Origin: Pseudomonadales bacterium
GTDB taxonomy: Bacteria; Pseudomonadota; Gammaproteobacteria; Pseudomonadales; Alcanivoracaceae
Length of the DNA: 47,686 bases
Direction: 5' to 3'
NCBI GenBank assembly: GCA_022360555.1
Contig: JAKSCQ010000111.1
Coordinates: forward strand, 1 to 47,686
The notes under the pieces: model-generated
Seen by the model: only the letters and a program-made list of their open reading frames with translations
Told to the model about the DNA's origin: nothing
Database searches by the model: none
Shown here: in pieces, positions 36,416 to 44,029 of the stretch
How the letters are laid out: every line of letters begins with the position of its first letter
Numbering within the stretch: position 1 is the stretch's first letter
Translations under genes and position numbers: made by a program

Positions 36416-36552
36416 GATCGGGTCCGGCTGTAGCGATTAGGGGGATTTTTGTCAGAATGTGACCGCAGGGTCGGATCACTTGCATCGCACTCTGTCACGG
36501 CCTATCCTGCCAGTCAAGTTTTCAAAACAACATTCCGCACAGCGGACAAAGC
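36416..36552. other. Divergent promoter region of dehydrogenase and thiolase genes
   Basis: The gene-free gap between the two starts is 331 bases (36416-36746). This left part is unstructured. TTTTCAAAACAACATTC around 36518-36535 is the only AT-rich part and the likeliest promoter area, but I cannot name -35/-10 boxes. Hairpin D fills the right part. Confidence 0.35.
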
Positions 36553-36726
36553 AGTTGCAAGTGACAAGTTCCAAGTTGCAACGCGGACCGGGCTGGTCCC
36601 ACCCGACGACGCTTTCCCCGCGCTTAAAAGCCTTGGCGGTAAAGCTGCGCTGGAGCGCGGTGGAGATGATGGTCGAATAGCAGATGCCCATGCCGCGTTG
36701 TAACTTGTAACTTGCAACTTGCAACT
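36553..36726. repeat. Long hairpin D with four-heptamer arms
   Basis: The left arm 36553-36586 reads AGTTGCA, AGTGACA, AGTTCCA, AGTTGCA, ACGCGG. The right arm 36693-36726, on the minus strand, reads AGTTGCA, AGTTGCA, AGTTACA, AGTTACA, ACGCGG. Both are 34 bases. The 106-base loop shares CCGAC-x-CGCTTTCC-x-CCGCG and GGTAA with element C. It ends eight bases before the GGGAG ribosome-binding site of the thiolase gene. Confidence 0.88.
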
Positions 36727-36746
36727 CCCTGAACGGGAGAGTGCAA

Positions 36747-37949
36747 ATGCTTGATGCCTATATCTACGACGGCCTGCGAACCCCCTTTGGCCGTCACGGC
36801 GGTGCCCTGTCGCCGGTACGGCCGGACGATCTGCTCGCCGGTGTGATTCGCGAGCTGGTACAGCGCAACAGGTTTGAGCCGGCCCGTTATGAAGACGTGG
36901 TGATTGGCAATACCAACCAGGCCGGTGAGGATGCCCGCAATGTGGCGCGCCATGCCGGGTTGCTGGCTGGGCTGCCGGAATCCGTGGCCGGCATTACCGT
37001 CAACCGCCTGTGTGGCAGTGGCCTGGCGGCGACGCTGGACGCGGCGCGCATGGTCACCGTGGGGGAGGGTGAGCTGATCATGGCCGGCGGCACCGAGTCC
37101 ATGAGCCGGGCGCCTTTCGTGATGGCCAAGGCCGAAAAAGCCTTTAGCCGGGACATGAAGGTGTTCGACAGCACCATCGGTGCCCGTTTCCCCAACCCGC
37201 AGATCCTCAGCCAGTTCGGTGGCGACACCATGCCGGAAACCGCACAGAACGTGGCGGACGATCTGGGCATCAGCCGTGAAGCGGCGGATGCCTTTGCGGC
37301 CCGCTCCCAGCAACGCTACGAGGCCGCCCGCGAGCGCGGTTTCTATCGCGAGGAAATCCTGCCGGTGTCTGTCCCCCAGGGGCGCAAGAAAGACCCGCTC
37401 ACCGTGACCGACGATGAGCACCCCCGGGCTGGCACCACGGCCGACAAGCTGGCAAAACTGCCGGCCATCGTTGATGGTGGCATCATTACCGCCGGGAATG
37501 CGTCTGGCGTGAATGACGGCGCCGCCGCCCTGATCATTGGGTCCCGTGGGGTCGGCGAAGCGGCGGGTATCGCCCCGCGTGCCCGGATTCTTGCTGGTGC
37601 CGTGGCTGGCGTGGCGCCGCGTGTCATGGGCCTGGGGCCGGTGGAAGCCTGCCGCAAGGCGCTGGCCCGCGCCGGCCTGTCGCTGGACGACATGGATGTG
37701 ATTGAGATTAACGAAGCCTTTGCTGCCCAGGTGCTGGGCTGCTGCAAACAGCTTGGGCTGGCCGGTGATGATGAACGCCTCAATCCCAACGGCGGCGCCA
37801 TCGCCGTGGGCCACCCGCTGGGCGCCTCCGGGGCTCGCCTGGCCCTGACTGCCTTGCGCCAGCTTGAGGCTACTGGGGGTCGCTATGCCCTGGTCAGCCT
37901 GTGTATTGGCGTGGGCCAGGGCGTGGCTATGGTGATTGAAAGGCAATGA
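36747..37949 (+). CDS. Acetyl-CoA acyltransferase (thiolase, PcaF/FadA-like)
   Basis: The 400-residue thiolase starts at ATG 36747 (GGGAG seven bases upstream; the GTG two codons earlier is not used). Catalytic residues are visible: acylated cysteine C89 in NRLCGSGLAA, the histidine in GHPLGASGARL and the second cysteine in SLCIGVGQG. GGTESMSRAPFV is the usual loop. The sequence leans toward the 3-oxoadipyl-CoA thiolase branch, which fits dicarboxylic substrates and the glutaryl-CoA dehydrogenase that follows. It would provide the thiolysis step missing from the hydratase operon. Confidence 0.93.
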   Translation: MLDAYIYDGLRTPFGRHGGALSPVRPDDLLAGVIRELVQRNRFEPARYEDVVIGNTNQAGEDARNVARHAGLLAGLPESVAGITVNRLCGSGLAATLDAARMVTVGEGELIMAGGTESMSRAPFVMAKAEKAFSRDMKVFDSTIGARFPNPQILSQFGGDTMPETAQNVADDLGISREAADAFAARSQQRYEAARERGFYREEILPVSVPQGRKKDPLTVTDDEHPRAGTTADKLAKLPAIVDGGIITAGNASGVNDGAAALIIGSRGVGEAAGIAPRARILAGAVAGVAPRVMGLGPVEACRKALARAGLSLDDMDVIEINEAFAAQVLGCCKQLGLAGDDERLNPNGGAIAVGHPLGASGARLALTALRQLEATGGRYALVSLCIGVGQGVAMVIERQ

Positions 37950-37952
37950 GAA

Positions 37953-38042
37953 AATTGACAATTGATAGTGGACAGTTGACAGCGAAATACCGAGAGAACG
38001 TGGTGGTTTTAGCTGTCAACTATCAACTGTCCACTGTCAACT
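37953..38042. repeat. Hairpin E with four-heptamer arms
   Basis: The left arm 37953-37983 reads AATTGAC, AATTGAT, AGTGGAC, AGTTGAC, AGC. The right arm 38012-38042, on the minus strand, reads AGTTGAC, AGTGGAC, AGTTGAT, AGTTGAC, AGC. The loop is 28 bases. It begins four bases after the thiolase stop and ends 28 bases before the next ATG. Confidence 0.9.
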
Positions 38043-38070
38043 TACTGAACGCGATTTGGCTGGAACTTTG

Positions 38071-39240
38071 ATGATGCAAAATTTTATCTGGAGCGATCCA
38101 TTACTGCTGGAATCCCAGCTCACCGAAGACGAGCGCATGATCCGCGATGCGGCCCATGACTATTGCCAGAGCAAACTGATGACCCGGGTGCTGGAGGCCA
38201 ACCGGCACGAGGTCTTTCATCGGGAAATCATGAACGAAATGGGCGAGCTGGGTTTTCTCGGCCCGACCATCCCGGAACAGTACGGCGGTGCCGGCGTAAA
38301 CCATGTCAGCTATGGGCTGGTGGCCCGGGAAGTGGAACGGGTGGATTCCGGTTACCGCTCGGCCATGAGTGTGCAGTCGTCACTGGTCATGTTCCCCATC
38401 TACACCTTTGGCAGCGAAACCGTTCGCCAGAAGTACCTGCCCAAACTGGCCAGCGGCGAGTGGGTGGGCTGCTTCGGGCTGACCGAGCCGGATCATGGCT
38501 CCGACCCGGGCTCCATGAGCACCCGTGCCAAAAAGGTGGACGGTGGCTATGTGCTCAACGGTGCCAAGACCTGGATTACCAATTCCCCCATTGCTGATGT
38601 GGCGGTGGTGTGGGCCAACCTGGATGGCAAGATCACTGGCTTTGTGGTGGAGCGGGATTTCGAGGGCTTCAGTACGCCCAAGATCGAAGGCAAGTTTTCC
38701 CTGCGTGCGTCCATCACCGGGCAGATCATGCTGGATGACTGCTTCGTGCCCGACGAAAACCGTCTGGACGTGGAGGGGCTTAAAGGTCCGTTCAGTTGTC
38801 TCAACAAGGCCCGCTACGGCATTAGCTGGGGCGCCATGGGCGCGGCGGAATTCTGCTGGCAGGCCGCGCGCCAGTACACCCTGGACCGCAAGCAGTTCGG
38901 CCGCCCGCTGGCGGCGACCCAACTGATCCAGAAGAAACTGGCGGACATGCAGACGGAAATCACCCTGGGCCTGCAGGGCGCCCTGCAATTGGGGCGCCTG
39001 ATGGATGCCGGCACCTGGGCACCGGAAATGGTGTCCCTGCTGAAGCGCAACAACTGCGGCAAGGCCATCGACATCGCCCGCCAGGCTCGCGACATGCACG
39101 GTGGCAATGGCATCAGCGACGAGTACCACGTGATTCGTCACGTCATGAACCTGGAGGCGGTGAACACCTACGAGGGCACGCATGATGTCCACGCCCTGAT
39201 CCTGGGTCGCGCCCAGACCGGCATTCCGGCCTTTGGCTGA
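38071..39240 (+). CDS. gcdH: Glutaryl-CoA dehydrogenase
   Basis: The 389-residue enzyme converts glutaryl-CoA to crotonyl-CoA with FAD, releasing CO2. GcdH-type features are [22 protein letters not shown] at the start, [30 protein letters not shown], and the catalytic glutamate in [18 protein letters not shown]. The arginine/tyrosine environment typical of GcdH rather than short-chain enzymes supports the call. Start: ATG 38071 or 38074, neither with a good ribosome-binding site, only GGA. Hairpin E is immediately upstream, and the thiolase gene before it runs in the same direction. Confidence 0.93.
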   Translation: MMQNFIWSDPLLLESQLTEDERMIRDAAHDYCQSKLMTRVLEANRHEVFHREIMNEMGELGFLGPTIPEQYGGAGVNHVSYGLVAREVERVDSGYRSAMSVQSSLVMFPIYTFGSETVRQKYLPKLASGEWVGCFGLTEPDHGSDPGSMSTRAKKVDGGYVLNGAKTWITNSPIADVAVVWANLDGKITGFVVERDFEGFSTPKIEGKFSLRASITGQIMLDDCFVPDENRLDVEGLKGPFSCLNKARYGISWGAMGAAEFCWQAARQYTLDRKQFGRPLAATQLIQKKLADMQTEITLGLQGALQLGRLMDAGTWAPEMVSLLKRNNCGKAIDIARQARDMHGGNGISDEYHVIRHVMNLEAVNTYEGTHDVHALILGRAQTGIPAFG

Positions 39241-39265
39241 GAAGTGGCCCTTGCTGTGCTCACCG

Positions 39266-39293
39266 AAAGCCCCGGAATGCCGGGGCTTTTTTT
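39266..39293 (+). terminator. Intrinsic terminator after gcdH
   Basis: AAAGCCCCGG-AATG-CCGGGGCTTT is followed by a further T-run; the stem is 10 bp and perfect. Confidence 0.95.
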
Positions 39294-39314
39294 GTGGTGA
39301 ATCGTTTCGGGGGA

Positions 39315-39332
39315 TCGCAAGCAAGCTCCCAC
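39315..39332 (-). repeat. Solitary REP-like half element
   Basis: Read on the minus strand, GTGGGAGCTTGCTTGCGA matches the GTxGGAGC...GCTTGC pattern of the REP-like arms at 20790 and 35189. No inverted partner follows. Such single copies are common relics of REP pairs. Confidence 0.6.
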
Positions 39333-39438
39333 TGTGGGCGGGGCCTCCAGAAAAGCAGCGACACCCTGATGGCGGCTCCCGATTTTGGGCGGGATGGCCG
39401 ATAGGCCAGGGTTATACCCGCCATCTATATAATTGCTT

Positions 39439-39463
39439 GCTAATAAATAGCGCGCTACTTAAT
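39439..39463. promoter_or_regulatory. OhrR operator, copy 1 (ohrR promoter)
   Basis: On the minus strand this reads TTAAGTAGCGCGCTATTTATTAGC. It contains the perfect palindrome TAGCGCGCTA and near-palindrome GCTATT-T-ATTAGC. The same site, with four differences, precedes ohr at 39956. It ends nine bases before the ohrR ATG. Confidence 0.8.
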
Positions 39464-39471
39464 ATGCCCCC

Positions 39472-39924
39472 ATGAAAGACAATCAATCCGGACAATCCCT
39501 GTTGCAGCTCGATATGCAGGTCTGTTTTGCCCTGTATTCTGCGCAACTGGCCATGAGCAAGGTCTACCGCAAGCATCTGAAAGAGCTGGGGCTGACCTAT
39601 CCACAATACCTGGTGATGATGGTGCTGTGGGAGCAGGATCAGCAGACGGTGTCGGAAATCGGCGAGCGGCTGTATCTGGATTCCGCCACCCTCACACCCT
39701 TGCTCAAACGTCTGGAGAAAGCCGGGTTGCTGCAACGCAGCCGCTCGCGCAGTGACGAGCGGCAGGTGGAGATCCGTCTGACTCCGGAGGGGCAACAATT
39801 GCGGCAACGGGCCGAAGCCGTACCCGAAGCCATACTCTGCGCCAGCCAGTGCGACCCGGAAGAGCTGGTCCGGCTGCGCGACGAGTTGCACGGGCTGCGA
39901 CGTCGCCTGGCGGCTGACGAGTAA
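39472..39924 (+). CDS. ohrR: Organic-hydroperoxide sensing MarR-family repressor OhrR
   Basis: The 150-residue MarR protein has the OhrR signature around the reactive cysteine ([13 protein letters not shown]18) and further cysteines C123 and C127. This matches the two-cysteine class in which peroxide oxidation forms an intersubunit disulfide. The winged helix is at about 55-100 ([21 protein letters not shown] and [14 protein letters not shown]). It represses ohr until organic peroxides oxidise it. No ribosome-binding site precedes the ATG, so leaderless or weak translation is possible. Matching operators flank the gene on both sides. Confidence 0.93.
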   Translation: MKDNQSGQSLLQLDMQVCFALYSAQLAMSKVYRKHLKELGLTYPQYLVMMVLWEQDQQTVSEIGERLYLDSATLTPLLKRLEKAGLLQRSRSRSDERQVEIRLTPEGQQLRQRAEAVPEAILCASQCDPEELVRLRDELHGLRRRLAADE

Positions 39925-39955
39925 CGATTCAACAGCGAGCCCCTTGCAAGGATCA

Positions 39956-39980
39956 TTTAAGTAGTGCGCTATTAAATAGC
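39956..39980. promoter_or_regulatory. OhrR operator, copy 2 (ohr promoter)
   Basis: It reads TTTAAGTAGTGCGCTATTAAATAGC in two abutting parts: TAGTGCGCTA and the perfect palindrome GCTATT-A-AATAGC. It is the inverted counterpart of copy 1. Confidence 0.8.
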
Positions 39981-40002
39981 GAATACAGAAAGGAGAGACA
40001 CC

Positions 40003-40431
40003 ATGAGTCTGGAAAAAGTGCTTTATGAAGCCCAAGCCACGGCAACCGGCGGTCGCGATGGCCGCGCCAGCAGTGACGACGGCCAGTTGAACGTAAAACT
40101 GACCACCCCCCAGGCCCTGGGCGGCAAGGGCGGTGAGGGGACCAACCCGGAGCAGCTCTTTGCCGCCGGGTATTCCGCCTGTTTCCTGGGGGCGCTGAAG
40201 CTGGTGGCCGGCAAGGCCAAGGTGGCCCTGCCGGAGGAAACCGCCATCACCGGCCAGGTTGGCATTGGTCCGCAGGGGGCGGGATTTGGTATTCGCGCCA
40301 CGCTCACCATCAATGTCCCCGGGCTGGACCAGGAACAGGCCGAAAGCCTGGTGGAAAAGGCCCATCAGGTGTGTCCGTATTCCAATGCCACTCGTGGCAA
40401 TATCGATGTGGATCTGGTGGTAACCGTATGA
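40003..40431 (+). CDS. ohr: Organic hydroperoxide resistance peroxiredoxin Ohr
   Basis: The 142-residue OsmC/Ohr-family thiol peroxidase has catalytic C60 ([12 protein letters not shown]) and resolving C124 ([16 protein letters not shown]), with the Ohr-specific arginine in [12 protein letters not shown]. It reduces fatty-acid and other organic hydroperoxides using lipoylated proteins. That suits an organism with heavy lipid oxidation. AAAGGAGAG precedes the ATG, a strong site compared with ohrR. Confidence 0.96.
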   Translation: MSLEKVLYEAQATATGGRDGRASSDDGQLNVKLTTPQALGGKGGEGTNPEQLFAAGYSACFLGALKLVAGKAKVALPEETAITGQVGIGPQGAGFGIRATLTINVPGLDQEQAESLVEKAHQVCPYSNATRGNIDVDLVVTV

Positions 40432-40452
40432 GGAAAATCGTTCAATAATCGT

Positions 40453-40482
40453 AAAAAAAGCAGCCTGCGGGCTGCTTTTTTT
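40453..40482. terminator. Bidirectional-looking terminator after ohr
   Basis: AAAAAAAGCAGCC-TGCG-GGCTGCTTTTTTT: perfect stem with A- and T-runs on both sides. Confidence 0.95.
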
Positions 40483-40507
40483 ACGTCAGACGGTTTTACT
40501 CGGAGGG

Positions 40508-40535
40508 CCGGACACGGAACCGCCGGACACGGAAC
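40508..40535. repeat. Tandem direct repeat of CCGGACACGGAAC
   Basis: Two perfect 13-base copies (40508-40520 and 40523-40535) with a 2-base spacer lie in the leader of the YbaY-type lipoprotein gene. Function unknown; possibly a direct-repeat regulator site or chance duplication. Confidence 0.6.
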
Positions 40536-40576
40536 GGGTCCATTCGGGCTGACATTGTGACTATCAAGGAATGACC

Positions 40577-41368
40577 ATGACTGCTTCTTCCGTAACCCAA
40601 TGGTTTGCAACGGCCCTTGCCGCCGTTGTTCTGCTGGCCGGCTGCAACCAGGGCACTCCAGACGCTGCCGACGACAACGCGCAACGCGTGCTCACCGGCA
40701 AGGTACTCTATCGCGAACGCATCGCCATGCCCGAGGGGGCAACGGTGAGCGTGACGCTGGCGGACGTCTCCCTGGCGGATGCCCCGGCCAAGCCCATCGC
40801 CGAACAGCATATCGATAACCCGGGCCAGGTGCCGGTGGCCTTCGAACTGCGTTATGACCCGGCAACCCTGGAGCACGATCACCCCATGGCCTACGCGGTG
40901 CGGGCGCAAATCCGTGATCGCGATGACAACCTGCTGTGGACGACCACGGAACGTCATACCGTTACCCTCACCGGTGACAGTGTCGACCAGGAGGTGACAC
41001 TGATGCTGCAACGGGTGGCCGATGATGCCACTGGCAGCAAGCCCCTGACCGGCATGGAAAAAGCAAAGGCGAAGGGGGCGAGCTTCTGGGCCACGGGCAA
41101 TGAACCCGGCTGGCACCTGGCCATTTACCCGGAAGAGCGGCTGGATTTTGTGGGCGATTATGGTGATACCCATGTCATTACCCCCGATCCAGGGGCCATG
41201 GTGGAAGGGTCGGAAACCCTCTACGCCACAGAAGCAGACGGTACCCCCTTGAGGGTGGAAATCGCAGAGGAGCCTTGTCAGGACAGCATGAGCGGGGCCG
41301 CTTTCGACTATGCCGTGACGGTCTCATTGGGGGAGACCCTGTACCGCGGTTGTGGCAAGGATTTGTAG
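40577..41368 (+). CDS. Lipoprotein with YbaY domain and C-terminal COG3650-like domain
   Basis: The 263-residue lipoprotein has the signal FATALAAVVLLAGC (lipobox LAGC). ATG 40577 is chosen over 40571 because AAGGA lies six bases before it. Residues about 40-130 match the YbaY beta-sandwich (VLYRERIAMPEGATVSVTL, then PVAFELRYDP). The C-terminal part (FWATGNEPGWHLAIYPEERL, with cysteines in EEPCQDSMSG and YRGCGKDL) resembles the COG3650/META-associated domain with a probable disulfide. It is expected in the outer membrane, periplasmic face. No biochemical role is established. Confidence 0.8.
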   Translation: MTASSVTQWFATALAAVVLLAGCNQGTPDAADDNAQRVLTGKVLYRERIAMPEGATVSVTLADVSLADAPAKPIAEQHIDNPGQVPVAFELRYDPATLEHDHPMAYAVRAQIRDRDDNLLWTTTERHTVTLTGDSVDQEVTLMLQRVADDATGSKPLTGMEKAKAKGASFWATGNEPGWHLAIYPEERLDFVGDYGDTHVITPDPGAMVEGSETLYATEADGTPLRVEIAEEPCQDSMSGAAFDYAVTVSLGETLYRGCGKDL

Positions 41369-41454
41369 CCGCCAGGCTTGCATCTGGCGTTTTTCTGGTA
41401 GCATGAGCCACGGCGGCGGGAACACGCCGAAACCGGATAAGAAGGAAACCTTGA

Positions 41455-41802
41455 ATGCTCAGTTATGTGGCTCTGGGGGTATTGATCTTCGTGGCGCTGG
41501 TGCTGTTTTACGGCATCATCGTCATTCACGATATTCCCTACGAAATCGCGAAGAAACGCAATCACCCCCATCAGGATGCCATCCACGTGGCCGGCTGGGT
41601 CAGCCTGTTCACGTTGCACGTGCTCTGGCCGTTTTTGTGGATCTGGGCCACCCTGTACCGCCCGGAACGGGGCTGGGGGTTCCAGCAGGTACAGGAGCAG
41701 CAACGTGCCGACGAAGCGTTGCTGGTATCACTCCAGGAAAAACTGGAGGCCCAGGCGGAGCGTATTGCCAGCCTTGAACAGAAGCTGGAGGAGAAAGCCT
41801 GA
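41455..41802 (+). CDS. DUF3302 inner-membrane protein (YiaW-like)
   Basis: The 115-residue protein has two membrane helices (YVALGVLIFVALVLFYGIIV and VAGWVSLFTLHVLWPFLWIW) and a C-terminal coiled coil (about 75-115). The conserved IHDIPYEIAKKRNHPHQDAI loop between helices identifies DUF3302. It is coupled by TGATG to an HlyD-type adaptor, the same pairing as E. coli yiaW-yiaV. Its role is unknown; likely a membrane partner of the adaptor. Confidence 0.87.
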   Translation: MLSYVALGVLIFVALVLFYGIIVIHDIPYEIAKKRNHPHQDAIHVAGWVSLFTLHVLWPFLWIWATLYRPERGWGFQQVQEQQRADEALLVSLQEKLEAQAERIASLEQKLEEKA

Positions 41803-42929
41803 TGGAAACGCTTATCCTCCTTACCTACGCGGCAATCTGTGTCTTCATTTTCAAGGTTTTCAAGATTCCCCTGAACAAGTGGACGGTACCCACTGCGGTG
41901 CTCGGTGGGGTCGTGCTGGTGGGCACCATCGTGCTGGCCATGAACTACAACCATCCGTTCACCCGCAAGGTGCGCCAGGTTTATGTGGTGACGCCGATTG
42001 TTTCTGAAGTCCGGGCACGGGTACTGGAAGTGCCGGTGGAGCCGAATACCCCGGTCAAGCAGGGCGATCCCCTGGTCATTCTGGATGACACCCGTTTTCA
42101 GGCCCGGGTCGCCCGGCTGGAAGCCCAGTTGGCGGACACCAGCCAACTGGCGGAAGGCAATGTGGCGTCAGTGGCGGAAGCCCGCGCCAAGGTGGCACAA
42201 GTCACTGCCAAGCGTGATCAGGCGGTACGCACCCTGCGTCGCTACGAAGGGGCGCCCTCCGCGTTCAGCAAGCAACAGATCGATACCCAGCGCGAACGTG
42301 TGACAGCCGCCAACGCGGACCTGGAAGCCGCCAGGGCGGCACTGGCCAAGGCGGAGACCCAGCTCAACGGCGCCGTGGATGGTGACGACCCCGCGGTGGC
42401 CGCCATCAAGGCGCAACTGGAAGAAGCTCGCTTTGATCTGGAAAACACCGTTGTCCGGGCCCCCACGGATGGTTTCGTCACCCAGTTGGCGGTTCGCCCG
42501 GGGATGATGGCGGTGCCGCTGCCGCTCAAGCCGCTGGCCAATTTCGTGAACAGCGAAGAGCGCCGTTATGTGGGCGCTTTCCGTCAGCAGTCGCTGCTGC
42601 GTCTGCAAGCGGGTAATGAAGCGGAGGTCACCTTCACCTCGTTACCGGGGCAGGTGTTCAGCGGCAAACTGGTGGAGGTGTTGCCCACCATTGCCGAGGC
42701 ACAGTTGGCGGCAGGGCAGCAGTTGGTTGGTGGGCAGGCTTTCCAGCGCATGGACAACGAAGCCCTGGTTATCATCGAACTGGAGCCCGATGACAGTGTG
42801 GACTCGCTGCCCATGGGGGTCAGCGCCCAGGCGGCAGTGTATTCAGAGCACCTGCATCATGTGGCCATTATTCGCCGCATCCTGTTGCGGATGATGAGCT
42901 GGCAGCATTACCTCTATCTCGATCACTGA
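41802..42929 (+). CDS. HlyD/EmrA-type membrane fusion protein (YiaV-like)
   Basis: The 375-residue protein has two N-terminal membrane helices (about 4-20 and 32-50), then a periplasmic barrel-sandwich (VVTPIVSEVRARVLEVPVEPNTPVKQGDPLVILDD) with a long Ala-rich alpha-hairpin (about 100-210). The second lipoyl half is VVRAPTDGFVTQLAV. It lacks its own transporter; the only partner is the DUF3302 protein upstream. Such pairs may build a small efflux or envelope channel, but no substrate can be assigned. Confidence 0.88.
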   Translation: METLILLTYAAICVFIFKVFKIPLNKWTVPTAVLGGVVLVGTIVLAMNYNHPFTRKVRQVYVVTPIVSEVRARVLEVPVEPNTPVKQGDPLVILDDTRFQARVARLEAQLADTSQLAEGNVASVAEARAKVAQVTAKRDQAVRTLRRYEGAPSAFSKQQIDTQRERVTAANADLEAARAALAKAETQLNGAVDGDDPAVAAIKAQLEEARFDLENTVVRAPTDGFVTQLAVRPGMMAVPLPLKPLANFVNSEERRYVGAFRQQSLLRLQAGNEAEVTFTSLPGQVFSGKLVEVLPTIAEAQLAAGQQLVGGQAFQRMDNEALVIIELEPDDSVDSLPMGVSAQAAVYSEHLHHVAIIRRILLRMMSWQHYLYLDH

Positions 42930-43171
42930 TCCGCATCACGGGCGCTCTTGGCAGGGCGCCCGTTTTCGTTGGGGGCGAGCAGGTGATAGATAAAGCGCCC
43001 GGCGCCCAGCCAGATCAGCGCCGTCAGCAGCAAGAAAAACACACTGCCATCGCGATACAGTGCCAGCAGTAGCGGCCCGAACACCACACCACTGATGAGC
43101 AGCGCCATTACCACCGCCAGGTGTTTGCGGCGGCTGGCAGAGGCAGATTGTTCCGGGGAATGCGGAGGCAT
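42923..43171 (-). CDS. Small two-helix membrane protein
   Basis: The 82-residue protein has two hydrophobic segments (LAVVMALLISGVVFGPLLLALY and VFFLLLTALIWLGAGRFIYHL), arranged as a hairpin, and a charged tail. I do not recognise a family. The start MPPHSPEQ is chosen because the longer start at 43234 would overlap the divergent yigZ start. Its last codons contain the terminator hairpin of the convergent HlyD-type gene, with which it overlaps by seven bases. Confidence 0.6.
   Translation of the reverse strand: MPPHSPEQSASASRRKHLAVVMALLISGVVFGPLLLALYRDGSVFFLLLTALIWLGAGRFIYHLLAPNENGRPAKSARDADQ
42939..42966 (+). terminator. Terminator of the HlyD-type gene, inside an opposing gene
   Basis: CGGGCGC pairs with GCGCCCG and is followed by TTTT. 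It lies within the 3' codons of the small membrane protein on the other strand. Confidence 0.8.
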
Positions 43172-43227
43172 GGCGGTTTCGATTCGGCGTAAGACGCGAA
43201 GTACCTTACCATAGCCACCCCCAAGCC

Positions 43228-43848
43228 GTGACATCCCGCCCGGAGGCCCCCATCGACGGTTACCCTGTCCCTTCCGGTCCTGTTGACCGCGAAATCATCA
43301 TCAACAAGAGCCGCTTTATTACCTGGCTGCGTCCGGTGGCCAGCCGCGATGCCGCCATGGCCATCGTTGACGACGCCCGTCGCCAATACCCGGATGCGTC
43401 TCATCACTGCTACGCCTACCTGCTGGGCAACCCGGCCTCCGCCCAGGCGGCCATGAACGACGACGGCGAACCCTCCGGCACCGCCGGCAAACCCATCTTC
43501 AATGTGATCCAGCACAAGGGCATGAGCGATGTGCTGGTGGTGGTGATTCGCTATTTCGGCGGCGTCAAGCTGGGGGCAGGGGGGCTGGTGCGGGCCTATG
43601 CCGCCGCGGCGGAATCGGTGCTGGCGGACGTGGAGAAAGTGGAAAGCATCCCCCGGGTGACCTGCCGCCTGGAGATGGATTTTCCCCTGGAACAACGTCT
43701 GCGCCACTGGGCGCACCAGCATGACGCCGAGGTACAGGACGTGGACTACGCACAAACGGTGGGCATGGTGCTGAGCTGCCCGAAAGCATTTCTGGAGGAT
43801 CTGGAAAGTCTGTGCGCGGCGGAGCAGATTACCCTGTCGACACTATAA
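43228..43848 (+). CDS. yigZ: YigZ/IMPACT family protein
   Basis: The 206-residue protein of the UPF0029 family has the N-terminal IMPACT fold (KSRFITWLRPVASRDAAMAIV, then DASHHCYAYLLG, DDGEPSGTAGKPI and RYFGGVKLGAGGLVRAY) and a C-terminal ferredoxin-like domain. All conserved blocks are intact. The start is GTG 43228 (MTSRPEAP), with no clear ribosome-binding site; no ATG lies before the conserved part. Relatives bind nucleic acids or act in translation control; the bacterial role is unsettled. Confidence 0.9.
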   Translation: MTSRPEAPIDGYPVPSGPVDREIIINKSRFITWLRPVASRDAAMAIVDDARRQYPDASHHCYAYLLGNPASAQAAMNDDGEPSGTAGKPIFNVIQHKGMSDVLVVVIRYFGGVKLGAGGLVRAYAAAAESVLADVEKVESIPRVTCRLEMDFPLEQRLRHWAHQHDAEVQDVDYAQTVGMVLSCPKAFLEDLESLCAAEQITLSTL

Positions 43849-43894
43849 CCGCGTGGGTGACAGGGGGGCGGGCGATGGAGGAAAACTGAAAATC

Positions 43895-44020
43895 AATTAA
43901 TAATGAATAATTAATAGTTAATAACGAGATGAGGAGTGGCCCCGTTGGACAGGGATATATCCCTTCGCTAGTAGTAGCCTCAGGTCTTCGTTATTAATTA
44001 TTCACTATTAACTATTCACT
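43895..44020. repeat. Hairpin F with AT-rich heptamer arms
   Basis: The left arm 43895-43927 reads AATTAAT, AATGAAT, AATTAAT, AGTTAAT, AACGA. The right arm 43988-44020, on the minus strand, reads AGTGAAT, AGTTAAT, AGTGAAT, AATTAAT, AACGA. The loop is 60 bases and includes the palindrome GGGATATATCCC. This is a strong local AT island. It ends nine bases before the dienelactone-hydrolase ATG. Confidence 0.9.
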
Positions 44021-44029
44021 GGTTCTCCT

